A stretch of DNA of 64,000 nucleotides from Corynebacterium minutissimum (GTDB lineage Bacteria > Actinomycetota > Actinomycetes > Mycobacteriales > Mycobacteriaceae): contig NZ_CP069533.1 in the NCBI RefSeq assembly GCF_016889765.1, positions 62,001-126,000 on the forward strand, in the 5' to 3' direction. A program made the position numbers and the translations under genes. Of the stretch, positions 24,880-34,232 are shown one piece after another (positions within the stretch are counted from its first letter, which is position 1; every line of letters begins with the position of its first letter). The notes under the pieces are model-generated. The model was not told where the DNA came from, did not search any database, and worked only from the letters and a program-made list of their open reading frames with translations.

Positions 24880-25803
24880 TTAGGCGCGGGGATGGGCGGT
24901 ACGCCAAACCTCACGGAGTGAATCGGCAGTAACGTGAGTGTAAATCTGGGTGGTCGTTACTGAGGAATGCCCCAGCAACTCTTGGACGGTGCGAACGTCC
25001 GCACCGCCTTCCAGCAAATGGGTAGCAAAGGAATGGCGCAAGGTATGCGGAGAAATAGTGGTCTTAAGCTGGGCACGCTCCGCAGCTGACTTGATCGCGG
25101 CCCAAGCGCTTTGGCGCGACAATGATTTACCGCGAGTATTGAGAAACAGCGAATGAGACGTACCTGTAGACAGGACTGGTCGTGAACGAACGAGATAGTC
25201 TTCCACCGCCTTGACCGCATGTGACCCCATGGGCACTAGGCGCTGCTTGTCGCCTTTGCCGCTGAGCATGAGGATGTCCCGCACTGAGCGCGGCCCCTCG
25301 CCCGTCACGTCATCGACGTTCAAGGAAATAACCTCGGAGATTCGCGCACCGGTGCCATAGAGCATCTCCAGCAAGGCGCGGTCACGGATGTCGATGGGCG
25401 TGGCGGCGTCGTCTGTAGGGATGGCGCTCAGGAGCGTATCAACATCGTCCACGCTCAACGTTTCCGGCAGGTGCTGCGCACGTTTGGGCGGCGATACTTC
25501 TGCCGCCACATCGCTGTCGATGAGCCCCTCTGCCAGAGCAAATTTGTGTAGACCGCGAGCGACGATGAGTGCACGGCTAGCGGAAGACTGCGCAAGCGAT
25601 TCACGCAGATAGACCAGATAGTTCTCAACATGGGGACGCTGGACGTGCCGCAGGTCCGTTATGCCGAGCTCAGCCAACCACGTGATGTAGCGGTTGATGT
25701 CACGGCGGTAGTTACTCACCGTGTTCTTCGATGCGCCTTTCTCCACCATGAGATGCATAAGCCAGGCGTGCCCTGCCGACTGGGCCGGAGTATCACCGCT
25801 CAC
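24880..25803 (-). CDS. xerD: site-specific tyrosine recombinase XerD
   Basis: A 307-residue tyrosine recombinase with an N-terminal SAM-like core-binding domain and a full catalytic set: R154 (GARISEV), K183, H253 and R256 (HTLRHS), H279 (LLGHSS), and nucleophile Y288 (QIYTHV). With XerC it resolves chromosome dimers at dif. It is encoded just after the Nudix gene with a 4-base ATGA overlap, as in other Corynebacterineae, and is therefore the housekeeping XerD and not a phage or integron integrase. Confidence 0.96.
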   Translation of the reverse strand: MSGDTPAQSAGHAWLMHLMVEKGASKNTVSNYRRDINRYITWLAELGITDLRHVQRPHVENYLVYLRESLAQSSASRALIVARGLHKFALAEGLIDSDVAAEVSPPKRAQHLPETLSVDDVDTLLSAIPTDDAATPIDIRDRALLEMLYGTGARISEVISLNVDDVTGEGPRSVRDILMLSGKGDKQRLVPMGSHAVKAVEDYLVRSRPVLSTGTSHSLFLNTRGKSLSRQSAWAAIKSAAERAQLKTTISPHTLRHSFATHLLEGGADVRTVQELLGHSSVTTTQIYTHVTADSLREVWRTAHPRA

Positions 25804-26438
25804 AGCTTTTTGAGGTCGGGGCCTAAGCGCCGACCGGCCATCGACTGCGGGCGGATATCAAAGGGCGAGTCCACTGACCGTGTCGTTCGGCCAGCACTGA
25901 CGCAGGCATGCGCGGCTAAAATTCCTGCCACGGCAATGGAGTTCACAATCTTGCCTGACAGGACGCGTTCCACGGCATCTTCAAGGTCTACCCACGCAAA
26001 GCCCATGTCGGCTTCTTCATCGCCTTCGGCATCGAGCTTGTCCACTTGGGACAAACCACGGGCCAGAAACACTCGCACTGCTTCCTCGCAGAAACCAGGT
26101 GACGTTACCAAGTCGGTGAGTACGCCCCATTGGGAGGCGGCTAGGCCAGCTTCTTCCTGCAGTTCGCGCTGGGCACCGGTGAGTTCGTCCTCCCCTTTGA
26201 CGTCGAGAAGCCCTGCGGGCAACTCCCACAGGCGCCGGCCCACGCTGTGGCGGTACTGCTCCACCATGGCCACTCGATTGCTGTCATCCAGGGCCACTAC
26301 GGCGACGGCGCCTAGGTGTTCTACTACTTCGCGCTGGGCGACGACCTCGCCGGGCATGACGACGTCATCGCGGCGAACGGCGATAATGGGAGCGTCGAGA
26401 AGCTGCTCGGTACCTACTGTGCGAAACTGATGAGCCAT
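25800..26438 (-). CDS. Nudix hydrolase, ADP-ribose pyrophosphatase type
   Basis: A 212-residue Nudix protein. The Nudix helix is at about residues 76-99: PAGLLD..GEDELTGAQRELQEEAGL, with the metal-binding REL.EE.G core. The array GLLDVKGED before it is the ADP-ribose pyrophosphatase pattern, as in M. tuberculosis Rv1700. It hydrolyses ADP-ribose to AMP and ribose-5-phosphate. Its ATG comes directly after the stop of steB and its stop overlaps xerD, so it belongs to the recN-steA-steB-nudix-xerD operon. Confidence 0.9.
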   Translation of the reverse strand: MAHQFRTVGTEQLLDAPIIAVRRDDVVMPGEVVAQREVVEHLGAVAVVALDDSNRVAMVEQYRHSVGRRLWELPAGLLDVKGEDELTGAQRELQEEAGLAASQWGVLTDLVTSPGFCEEAVRVFLARGLSQVDKLDAEGDEEADMGFAWVDLEDAVERVLSGKIVNSIAVAGILAAHACVSAGRTTRSVDSPFDIRPQSMAGRRLGPDLKKL

Positions 26439-27401
26439 TTACAGGTCCTTCGGCAACGCTGGTGCGGCATTCTGCGCGTTGGCAGCGGCGCCGTATACAC
26501 CTTGTCCGCCCTCAAGCTGTTCCTTGACCGCAAGAACGGCAGCCATCTGGGACACCGGGTGATCAATGGAATCCACAGTAGTAATTTCCGTCTTGGCCTT
26601 ACGCAGCTTCTCCAGCGCGCCTCCGTTTCCGGCGGCCTTCACCTGACCTGCGTAAACGGTTGCCGTGCCAACGGAATCGAATCCTTCGAGGAACTTCACT
26701 GTCGTATCGATGGCGTACCGGGCCGGAGCATCTTCCTCGCTATCGTTAGCGGTCTGGCGGCCGCCGACAACAATGACCGCTTGGGCAGGCACGATTGTGC
26801 CGTCCTCGTAGTCGATATAGCCAGCTTCCCGCAGCGCACGCAAAAGGGTGGCCCGGTCATCCACGGAGGCCAACGGCTCAGTACTCTTCGGATCCAGCAT
26901 GAGAGCAGCCGCCAAAGCTTCTCCCGAGTGCGTACCGGCGTCAACCGTCTTTTCACTTAGCTTGGCGCCCGCCGGAAGCGTGTTCGTCACTAAGGACAGC
27001 AGCTTGTCAGCAGAACCCTGATCGACAAACTTTCTGGTGAGAGTGATGTGGCCGGCGTTCGTCGAATCGGCGGACTTCAGCAAATCCTTCACCGCATTCA
27101 CGTCCGGTTCTTTAGCGTCCGGAGTACTAATGACCATGACTGGGCGCTGCACCAAAGAACCATCGACGATAAACCGGTTAAGATCGCGCAAGACAGAGTC
27201 TGCGGAATCCAGCTGGGCCTCATGAATCTCGTTTTCGACCACTAGCTCGGCATATTTCTCACGTACCTCGTCGTGAGAGCCAGCTTGACCAACGCCTGGA
27301 GTGGAGTCCATATTCGGCGCGATAAGCAGTGTGCCCAAAGCTACGCCGAGCGCCGTACCAAAGCCCAGGCCAGCGACGAGAAGCGACTTAGGCGAAGCCA
27401 T
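26439..27401 (-). CDS. steB: SteB/MctB-family outer-membrane-associated protein
   Basis: A 320-residue protein of the MctB (Rv1698) family. It has an N-terminal membrane helix (LLVAGLGFGTALGVALGTLL), a coiled-coil segment near 40-75 (HDEVREKYAELVVENEIHEA), then an alpha/beta body. In mycobacteria the family was described as a copper-export channel; in C. glutamicum the ortholog SteB works with SteA in the RipC-FtsEX cell-separation pathway. Here it overlaps steA by one base, supporting the SteAB function. Its acidic body lacks obvious copper ligands. Confidence 0.88.
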   Translation of the reverse strand: MASPKSLLVAGLGFGTALGVALGTLLIAPNMDSTPGVGQAGSHDEVREKYAELVVENEIHEAQLDSADSVLRDLNRFIVDGSLVQRPVMVISTPDAKEPDVNAVKDLLKSADSTNAGHITLTRKFVDQGSADKLLSLVTNTLPAGAKLSEKTVDAGTHSGEALAAALMLDPKSTEPLASVDDRATLLRALREAGYIDYEDGTIVPAQAVIVVGGRQTANDSEEDAPARYAIDTTVKFLEGFDSVGTATVYAGQVKAAGNGGALEKLRKAKTEITTVDSIDHPVSQMAAVLAVKEQLEGGQGVYGAAANAQNAAPALPKDL

Positions 27402-28585
27402 TATTTAAACCACCCCTGGACGCTAAGCGCAAAGTTATTCCAGGTGTCAATGAGATTCTGCAGGAATGACTCATCTCCGCCAAGGCCCACGATGAGGATC
27501 ACCACAGCGAGGGCGACAAGGATGCCAAGAAGGGCCCACAGCCAGCCCATGGCCCCGGAACTCGGCGCAGTGTAGAGGTTGATAACAGCCTCGGCATCAA
27601 CTAAGCGGGTACCAGCCTTCATGCGCGACAACAGTGCCGCCGGGGTGGCATTAGGTTTGTCGGCAAAGATGTCATCAAGGTCGAGCGCACCGCCGACCTG
27701 CACGATCATCTGGGCATCGTGATAATCCGCCAGCAACAGTGCGAGATCCGTGGCCGAGTCTGTAGCAGCCGGGAACGTCATGGCACCTATGCCTAGGTCT
27801 TGAATACGCTCAAGGCCCTCGGCAGTGCCGTCCGGTTCCGCAGGCAGGATTACCTGGGCGCCTCCCCGCAAGGTCTCAGAGCTGACGTCGGAAGGATTGC
27901 CCACAATGAAATGCGGCTGGTAGCCCAGCTCCACAATTGTGTCGGCTGCAGCATCAACGCCGATGATGATGGGCTCGTATTCGCGGATGAAGTTACGCAG
28001 CAGGGAAAGCTTTTTGCGATGTTCCTCAGTGGGCGAGACAATAAGTACCTTGCGGCCCGCCATGTCGGATCCAGCATCGGGGACGCCGAGGCCGTCGATC
28101 AGCAGCGGGCCCTCGGAATGAATGAACTCGATGGAGTTACCGAAATAGGCCTCCATGTGATCAATGAGTTGCTGCTGGGCGGAGGCAAAGTTCTTCTCGG
28201 CCCGGTCACGGGTTACGACGGTCCCTGTTGCCAACTGAGTGTCGCCCGCATATACGGTGCCGTCCTCGGTCAGGCGGGCCTTCTTGCCATCCTTGAAGTG
28301 TGCCACAAAGTCTTCGCCGACACCCTCGATGAGGGTCACATCGGCGTCGAGAAGCATGTGCGGACCATAGTTGGGGATAGAACCAGTGGAGAATTCAGCC
28401 ACATTAATCACGGCCGCCGGCTTCATATCGACGAGGGTCTGGGCCTCTTGCCGGGAGATGTTGGCTGCGTTGATGACGGCGAAATCACCGGCGCTGAACT
28501 TCTTCATGCCCTTTCCGCCTGGGGTGCAATCACGGAGCGCGCCGTGTTCTCCAGGCAGATCGGTATTACGGGAAAACAGACTCAT
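27401..28585 (-). CDS. steA: cytokinetic ring protein SteA
   Basis: A 394-residue protein. A large cytoplasmic domain (about 1-345) resembles thiamin-pyrophosphokinase-like folds (IVSPTEEHRKKLSLLRNFI, GVDAAADTIVELGYQPHFIVGNPSD). One C-terminal helix follows (ALLGILVALAVVILIVGLG), then a short periplasmic tail. SteA localises to the division septum and, with SteB, recruits or activates the RipC peptidoglycan hydrolase for daughter-cell separation. It lies 26 bases downstream of the recN stop, with steB coupled to its end. Confidence 0.9.
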   Translation of the reverse strand: MSLFSRNTDLPGEHGALRDCTPGGKGMKKFSAGDFAVINAANISRQEAQTLVDMKPAAVINVAEFSTGSIPNYGPHMLLDADVTLIEGVGEDFVAHFKDGKKARLTEDGTVYAGDTQLATGTVVTRDRAEKNFASAQQQLIDHMEAYFGNSIEFIHSEGPLLIDGLGVPDAGSDMAGRKVLIVSPTEEHRKKLSLLRNFIREYEPIIIGVDAAADTIVELGYQPHFIVGNPSDVSSETLRGGAQVILPAEPDGTAEGLERIQDLGIGAMTFPAATDSATDLALLLADYHDAQMIVQVGGALDLDDIFADKPNATPAALLSRMKAGTRLVDAEAVINLYTAPSSGAMGWLWALLGILVALAVVILIVGLGGDESFLQNLIDTWNNFALSVQGWFK

Positions 28586-28611
28586 GAATGACAGTTTCCC
28601 CTGTTAAAGGC

Positions 28612-30288
28612 TCAATGTGTGGAAGGCGCGCGGAAGTCTGCTAGTTCTGCCTGTGCACGGTCGAAGAGCTCCTGTGCATGCGCGCGGCCAGTCGCAGTGT
28701 CATCAAGTCCCGCGAGCATTCGCGCAAGCTCCTCGACGCGTTCTTCGGGGCTAAGATCTGCCACGCCGGAGGTGAATTTCTCCTTAGACACGTGCAGATG
28801 AGAGTTCGCATAGGCCGCGACTTGGGGCAGGTGGGTGACGCAAATGACCTGATTAGTCGTGGAGAGCCGTGCTAGCCGACGCCCAATTTCCACCGCCGCC
28901 CGCCCACCAACGCCGGCGTCGACCTCGTCGAAAACCAAAGTCGTGTCATCGCCGCTGGCCAGAACAACCTCCATGGCGAGCATGACGCGGGAGAGCTCAC
29001 CGCCCGAAGCTGCCGACGCCAAAGGTTTGCCATTGAGCTGGAATTCGACTTCATCCGCGCCCGTTTTGGAATACTTAGCCTTGTTGACCGTTACCGTCAG
29101 AGTGGAATTCGGCATGGCTAGGCCGTGGATCTCTTCGGTAACCTGCGCTCCAAGCTTTTTAGCTGCCTTGGTGCGGGCGGCGCTGAGCTTCTCTGCCTTC
29201 GCCACCATGTCCTTTTCCGCCTCCATCACCTTTTTCTTGAGGGCTTCCAGAGCTTCAGTGGACGTGTCGAGCGTCGCGAGCTTCGATTCGGCAGATTCGC
29301 GCCAGGCCAACACTCCGTCAATATCGGCGGCATACTTACGGGTAAGCCGCTTGAGGTCTTGTTGGCGCTGCAGCGATTCTTCCAAAAGTCTGGGGTCTGC
29401 GGGAAGATCGCTGAGGTAGGTGGTGAGTTCAGCGGCGATGTCCGTGAGCTGCGCCGTGGCCTCACTGAGGCGCGCGGCCAACGACGCGAGTGTTTCATCG
29501 CTGCTTCCGGTTAATGCAGATTCAGCGGCGCCCACGAGGTTGACCGCAGTGTCTTCATCGCCGAACCCTTCCCCACCGTCCAGAGCGGTCAGGGCCGTCG
29601 CCGCGGCCTCACGAAGAGCATCGACGTCCTGGAGCCGTCGAATGAGGGTGACCAACTCCGCGTCCTCGCCCGGCTCTGGGTCAAGCTCCGCAATTTCGTT
29701 AATGGCGAAGTGAAGGCGGTCAACCTCCTGAGCCATTTCGCGGCGCGATTCGGTGCGCTTGCGATAGTCCTTGGCCAAGGAGCGCCAGTGACTAAAAGCT
29801 TCCGTATATGAGGTACGCACCTTCTCTATGCCGGGTTCAAACTTATCGATAGCAGCGAGTTGTTGATCAGGAGACAGGAGCCGGAGCTGGTCATTTTGGC
29901 CATGAACAGTAATGAGGTGGGAAGCGAACTCCCCTAGTGTGGCTGCTGGTACCGCGCGCCCGCCCAAGTAAGCGCGGGAGCGTCCTGCAGCTGATACCGT
30001 GCGGGAGACAATATATTCGCCGTTTTCATCCGGTTCTCCCCCGGCTTCTTCAACCACCTGCGCCACTACTGGTGAGCGCGAAGAAAAGTGTCCCTCAACT
30101 GCCGCTTTCGCGGCACCATCGCGTACCCGGGAGGCATCGGCCCTCCCACCCGCTAGAAGGCGCAAGCCAGTAACCACCATGGTTTTGCCCGCTCCGGTTT
30201 CACCGGTGAGCACAGTGAGACCATCGGAGAGTTCTGCTGAGGAGCTCTCAATTACTCCGAGGTCAGCGATGCTGATATCAACGAGCAC
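28612..30288 (-). CDS. recN: DNA repair protein RecN
   Basis: A 558-residue SMC-like ATPase: Walker A GETGAGKT at about 31-38, a long coiled-coil middle (about 160-360), the signature ASGGELSRVMLAMEVVL, Walker B LVFDEVDAGVGG, and the His switch CVTHLPQVAAYA. RecN acts early in double-strand-break repair. Length agrees with E. coli RecN (553). It follows nadK by 43 bases in the conserved tlyA-nadK-recN order. Confidence 0.97.
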   Translation of the reverse strand: MLVDISIADLGVIESSSAELSDGLTVLTGETGAGKTMVVTGLRLLAGGRADASRVRDGAAKAAVEGHFSSRSPVVAQVVEEAGGEPDENGEYIVSRTVSAAGRSRAYLGGRAVPAATLGEFASHLITVHGQNDQLRLLSPDQQLAAIDKFEPGIEKVRTSYTEAFSHWRSLAKDYRKRTESRREMAQEVDRLHFAINEIAELDPEPGEDAELVTLIRRLQDVDALREAAATALTALDGGEGFGDEDTAVNLVGAAESALTGSSDETLASLAARLSEATAQLTDIAAELTTYLSDLPADPRLLEESLQRQQDLKRLTRKYAADIDGVLAWRESAESKLATLDTSTEALEALKKKVMEAEKDMVAKAEKLSAARTKAAKKLGAQVTEEIHGLAMPNSTLTVTVNKAKYSKTGADEVEFQLNGKPLASAASGGELSRVMLAMEVVLASGDDTTLVFDEVDAGVGGRAAVEIGRRLARLSTTNQVICVTHLPQVAAYANSHLHVSKEKFTSGVADLSPEERVEELARMLAGLDDTATGRAHAQELFDRAQAELADFRAPSTH

Positions 30289-30331
30289 GTAGGTCTTCCT
30301 CCTTGTACTGCGTCACTCTAGTAGGGATACT

Positions 30332-31243
30332 CTAGCGCCTCGGCCCCCGCCAGCCTTCGACAGGCAGACGCAATTTGGAGACGAGGCGATCCGTGAATGG
30401 CTGATCGTCGAGGCGCACCCAGCGCACGGGACGACCTCCACGCACGATTTCTACGCGTGCACCGGGTGGCATTGAAATTTCACGGAAGCCATCGAGGATG
30501 ACTACGGCTGGAGTCGTAGCCGAAGCTGATTCCACTGCCACCTGCGCATCAGGTGAGACCACAAGTGGCTTGGTAAACAGCGCATGCGCATTGTTAGGAA
30601 CAACGAGAATGGCATCCAGCGACGGCCACAACACCGGCCCACCAGCGGAGAAGGCATACGCCGTCGAGCCAGTCGGGGTGGAAATAAGCACGCCATCACA
30701 GCCGAACGACGACACCGGGCGGCCATCAATCTCCAGGATCGCATCAAGAACGCCAGAGCGGTTGAGGTTCTCTATCGATGCCTCATTAAGCGCCCATCCG
30801 CGCTGGCGAAGTTCGCCTTCGGCGTCAAAGACGGCAACGTCGATAGTCAGACGGTCCTCCACGTCATAGGACTGCTCGATAACCCGCACAAGTGCGCGAT
30901 CCAGTGACTCGGCTTCCCACTCAGCAAGGAAACCCACATGCCCTAAGTTGATGCCCAGGACTGGGACATCCACAGCACGAGCCATATCCGCGGCGCGCAG
31001 GAAGGTGCCATCCCCGCCGAGGACCAGAACCAACTCGCAGCCTTCCGCTGCCGCTGGTGTGTGCTTGACGTGCTGGAGCCCCGGCAGCACTGTACTAGCG
31101 GCACAGACACGAACCTTGATGCCCGCCTCTTGCAGCAGTTCTGCTGCTCGGTGCGTAGCCGCAAGGTTGTCTTCACGGCTAGCGTGCGGGACAAGAAGTA
31201 TTTCGCGGCGCGCGCTGGCCTCCGCAGCCACAATTCTGCTCAC
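30332..31243 (-). CDS. nadK: NAD kinase
   Basis: A 303-residue ATP/polyphosphate-NAD kinase with the GGDGTFLRAA motif (about residue 78), the NLGHVGFLAE block, and the GSTAYAFSAGGPVLWPSLDA block. It makes NADP from NAD. Its start overlaps the tlyA stop by 4 bases (ATGA type), so translation is coupled. Confidence 0.97.
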   Translation of the reverse strand: MSRIVAAEASARREILLVPHASREDNLAATHRAAELLQEAGIKVRVCAASTVLPGLQHVKHTPAAAEGCELVLVLGGDGTFLRAADMARAVDVPVLGINLGHVGFLAEWEAESLDRALVRVIEQSYDVEDRLTIDVAVFDAEGELRQRGWALNEASIENLNRSGVLDAILEIDGRPVSSFGCDGVLISTPTGSTAYAFSAGGPVLWPSLDAILVVPNNAHALFTKPLVVSPDAQVAVESASATTPAVVILDGFREISMPPGARVEIVRGGRPVRWVRLDDQPFTDRLVSKLRLPVEGWRGPRR

Positions 31244-32049
31244 TGTGGTCCCTCCTCAATGGCCGTGTGGATCATCGCGTCTAGCTTATCCTCTGGTGTC
31301 GACATCCCGTCTTTGACCAGCCAGAGGAAGTACTCTACATTGCCGCTTGGCCCCGGTAGCGGCGATGCTGCCACGCCCTTCACACTAAGCCCCAACCTCT
31401 GGGCATAGATAGCCACGTCCTTAGTGACCTCCGCCCGCAGTTCTGGCGACCGCACGACTCCACCAGAACCGATGCGGTCCTTGCCTACTTCAAACTGCGG
31501 CTTGACCATGGGCAAAAGCCACGCACCCTCCGCCATACACTCGGTAATGGCAGGCAAGACCAGTTTCAGGGAGATGAAGGACAAGTCCCCCACCATGGCG
31601 TCACACAGCCCCCCGGTCTGCTCCACGGTGAGGTTGCGGATATTCGTACGGTCGAGCACAGTGACGCGGTCATCATTCTGCAATCGCCACAGAAGCTGCC
31701 CGTACCCCACATCCACGGAAAGGACTTCAGCAGCGCCCCTGCGCAGGCACACGTCGGTAAAACCACCAGTCGATGCCCCTGCATCCAGCACGCGCCGACC
31801 TTTGAGGTCGACGCCGAAAGCATCAAGAGCTCCTAAGAGCTTGTGTGCGCCTCGCGACGCCCAATCGTCCCCCTCCACGGCTTCCACCTTGATGGACACC
31901 TCAGGTTCTACCACTGTGGCGGGTTTGGTGGCTTTGAAACCACCTACAGTGACTCGGCCGGCCTTAATCATCTCAACGGCGTGCTCACGAGAGCGCGCAA
32001 TCTTGCGGCGCACCAGCTCCGCATCGAGGCGGCGGCGTTGTGGGGGCAT
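31240..32049 (-). CDS. tlyA: 16S/23S rRNA 2'-O-ribose methyltransferase TlyA
   Basis: A 269-residue protein with an N-terminal S4 domain (RRLDAELVRRKIARSREHAV), then an FtsJ-like methyltransferase with the SAM motif LDAGASTGGFTDVCL. TlyA methylates C1409 of 16S and C1920 of 23S rRNA, and its presence confers capreomycin/viomycin sensitivity in mycobacteria. A 53-codon gene ends 12 bases upstream and nadK overlaps the end. Confidence 0.95.
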   Translation of the reverse strand: MPPQRRRLDAELVRRKIARSREHAVEMIKAGRVTVGGFKATKPATVVEPEVSIKVEAVEGDDWASRGAHKLLGALDAFGVDLKGRRVLDAGASTGGFTDVCLRRGAAEVLSVDVGYGQLLWRLQNDDRVTVLDRTNIRNLTVEQTGGLCDAMVGDLSFISLKLVLPAITECMAEGAWLLPMVKPQFEVGKDRIGSGGVVRSPELRAEVTKDVAIYAQRLGLSVKGVAASPLPGPSGNVEYFLWLVKDGMSTPEDKLDAMIHTAIEEGPQ

Positions 32050-32061
32050 GGGTTTCTTTCC

Positions 32062-32223
32062 TCAGTTGTCTTGGAGGGCATCACGCAGCACAGCGTGTGC
32101 CCGATCCAGCTGGTTAAGTTCCTCCTCGAGGGAGTCGGCCGGTTCCTGCAGGATCTCGGCCACAGAGGCGTCGAGTGCCTCCGGCGCCAGGACCGCACGT
32201 GGATCGTGTGGCTTTACTGCCAT
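32062..32223 (-). CDS. conserved small acidic protein, 53 residues
   Basis: A short gene running from an ATG at 32223 (10-base overlap with the end of the HAD gene) to a TGA at 32062. The protein begins MAVKPHDPRAVLAPEALDAS and ends RDALQDN; it is acidic and mostly helical (ILQEPADSLEEELNQLDRAH). The overlap upstream and the 12-base gap to tlyA place it firmly in this operon. Small helical proteins of this kind occur before tlyA in related actinobacteria; no function is known to me. Confidence 0.75.
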   Translation of the reverse strand: MAVKPHDPRAVLAPEALDASVAEILQEPADSLEEELNQLDRAHAVLRDALQDN

Positions 32224-33197
32224 GTAGATACTGCCTTCTCTGCGAATTCACTGCGCGGCTGAATGTAGCGCGGGGGCTGCGAGCCGGCCCAGGCCACTTC
32301 GAGGACGGTACGCAGCGCTTCAATCGACGTCGACTTCTCATTGCCACCTTGGAGGACAATGTCGTAGCCGTCATACCGCGCCATAAATCCTCCCTGGGCT
32401 CCGGGACGCGCCTGGGCCTCTGAAAGAGACAGCTCGTGGAAACCTGATCCAACAAAATTGGGGCGAAGCTCCGTGGGGGCCTCAATAAGCGCGAGCTCCC
32501 TGGAGACACCGGTCAATACATGAAAAGTATCCATAGCAGCCGTGTTACCACCGGCAATGTCGGTATCAAGTCGATCTCCCACGGCCAGCGGTTTGGTCGA
32601 GCCGACGAGTTTGGCAGCTTGAGTAAACATGGCAGGTTCTGGTTTACCCGCGGATTTTGGTTCCACACCCGTCGTCGACGTAATAGCGGCGACGAGAGAA
32701 CCATTGCCCACAGCCAGTCCACGTTCAGTAGGCAGCTGCGTATCCAGGTTGGAAGCGTAGAACTTAGCTCCCTGGTTGATAGCAATAGCTCCTTCCGAAA
32801 GCTGTTCCCACCCCACGGACTTGTCCATGCCTTGGAGAACGGCTGCCGGTTTCTCGTCCGCGCTGCTCACAACCTCGAACCCTGCATCACGGGCAAGCGC
32901 ACGGAAGGAATCCGCGCCGATGATGAGGACCTTGGATCCTACTGGAAGATCCTCACGCGCCATACGGACAGCCGCCTGTGCGGAGGTCACGACGTGCTGA
33001 GCGTCGGTATCAAGTCCAATCTGGCCCAGCATCTCTGCCACAGCCTGCGGGCTCCGCGAAGCATTATTGGTCACGTACACCGCCGGAATACCGCACGAAT
33101 TGATGACATCTACGACGCACTGCAGCGCCTGACCACCTTCCCAGACGGTTCCGTCCAGATCCAACAGAAGCGAATCATGGGTTCTGAGAATACTCAT
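32214..33197 (-). CDS. HAD-IIA family hydrolase (sugar-phosphatase-like)
   Basis: A 327-residue haloacid-dehalogenase superfamily protein, subclass IIA (NagD/PGP-like). Motif I is LLLDLDGTVWEGG, motif II YVTNNASRS, and motif III/IV KPEPAMF... VGDRLDTDIAGG. Members dephosphorylate glycolate-, glycerol- or sugar-phosphates; a C-terminal 70-residue extension is present. I choose the ATG at 33197; an in-frame GTG at 33206 overlaps the upstream gene. It ends 10 bases inside the 53-codon gene. Confidence 0.88.
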   Translation of the reverse strand: MSILRTHDSLLLDLDGTVWEGGQALQCVVDVINSCGIPAVYVTNNASRSPQAVAEMLGQIGLDTDAQHVVTSAQAAVRMAREDLPVGSKVLIIGADSFRALARDAGFEVVSSADEKPAAVLQGMDKSVGWEQLSEGAIAINQGAKFYASNLDTQLPTERGLAVGNGSLVAAITSTTGVEPKSAGKPEPAMFTQAAKLVGSTKPLAVGDRLDTDIAGGNTAAMDTFHVLTGVSRELALIEAPTELRPNFVGSGFHELSLSEAQARPGAQGGFMARYDGYDIVLQGGNEKSTSIEALRTVLEVAWAGSQPPRYIQPRSEFAEKAVSTWQ

Positions 33198-33199
33198 TG

Positions 33200-34114
33200 T
33201 TAGCACTCGGCCAGACGCTCAGCAGCGTCGGTCCAGTCTCCTTCATCAATGTCGGTAGCGTGTTGGAACCATTCCTTGGCTTCATCCTTACGGCCGGCCT
33301 CCAATAGCGCATTGGCGTAGGCGTAGGACAGGCGGCAGGCAGCTACGCCTGTGTCATCTCTGTTTGGCTGCGCACGCTGAATGGTGACCACGGCCGAATC
33401 AGCCTGGCCCATATCAAGTCGTGCACCGGCAACAACGATGGCCAGTTCGATGGAGTCCTCCGGGGCGAGCTCCTTGGCATTATCGCTGCGCCACAACTCA
33501 ATTGCCTTTTCCGGCCGTCCTAAGCCGCGTTCACAGTCTGCCATGACTGCCAGCAGCCCCGGACCACCGGAAATACGGCGGGCAGCGCGCAGCTCAGCAA
33601 GAGCTTCCTTCCATTCACCCGCACGGTAAGCGGCGATGCCGTTCATCTCACGCGCGACTGAGACACGGCCAGCTCGGTCCTTTGCAGCACGTGCATGGCG
33701 CAGGCTCAACTGCGGGTCATCATCGAGCCAGGTGGCTGCCATGATGAGATGCTTGGCCACAGCCTCAGAATTCTCCTTCGACAAGGAGGAAAGATCCTGC
33801 AGCACCGAGGGATCAAGATCGGTGATATCGATATCGGAGGGCAGATCCGGATCGGTCATGCGTCGGTTAATGCGCTCCTCACGGTAGCCGGAGCGCTGAG
33901 GATGGGAGACCTTGTGCTTGTCGCGGTCATGTCCCTTGCGGTCGTTGCGACGATCATCGCGACGGTTGCCGCGACGCTCTTCTCGACGCCCCGATGCTCC
34001 CCCACGTTTTTCAAACTTGCGGCCCCCAGAGCGGTTGTTTCCGCGGTTGCTATCCGAGGAACGTTCACGGCCACGGCCGTGGTCGCGGGACTTAGAATCA
34101 GACATTAAAGCCAT
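33200..34114 (-). CDS. TPR-like protein with basic disordered N-terminus
   Basis: A 304-residue protein. The first ~85 residues are highly charged and disordered, with repeats of Arg/Gly/Asp/Asn (for example RGNRRDDRRNDRKGHDRDK), like an RNA-binding RG-rich tail. Residues 110-304 form helical tetratricopeptide-like repeats (YRAGEWKEALAELRAARR, GLGRPEKAIELW). This gene precedes the HAD gene in other Corynebacterium genomes; its function is unknown, but RNA or ribosome association is a fair guess from the tail. ATG at 34114 or 34105. Confidence 0.8.
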   Translation of the reverse strand: MALMSDSKSRDHGRGRERSSDSNRGNNRSGGRKFEKRGGASGRREERRGNRRDDRRNDRKGHDRDKHKVSHPQRSGYREERINRRMTDPDLPSDIDITDLDPSVLQDLSSLSKENSEAVAKHLIMAATWLDDDPQLSLRHARAAKDRAGRVSVAREMNGIAAYRAGEWKEALAELRAARRISGGPGLLAVMADCERGLGRPEKAIELWRSDNAKELAPEDSIELAIVVAGARLDMGQADSAVVTIQRAQPNRDDTGVAACRLSYAYANALLEAGRKDEAKEWFQHATDIDEGDWTDAAERLAEC

Positions 34115-34232
34115 GCACTTTCTGCGGTAGACGCGTCCGTATGTACCGAACCAGTGTACAGGTCACCACGGCAAAAGCGGCAATACGTTCGGCCGCTAGT
34201 GAAGTGCCCCACACCCATCGACGTACAGTCAC

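Noticed and set aside
24880..25803. Tyrosine recombinase as a sign of a prophage or integrative element
   Set aside because: Its motifs, length and place next to the Nudix, steB and steA genes mark it as housekeeping XerD; no phage genes or att-like duplications adjoin it.
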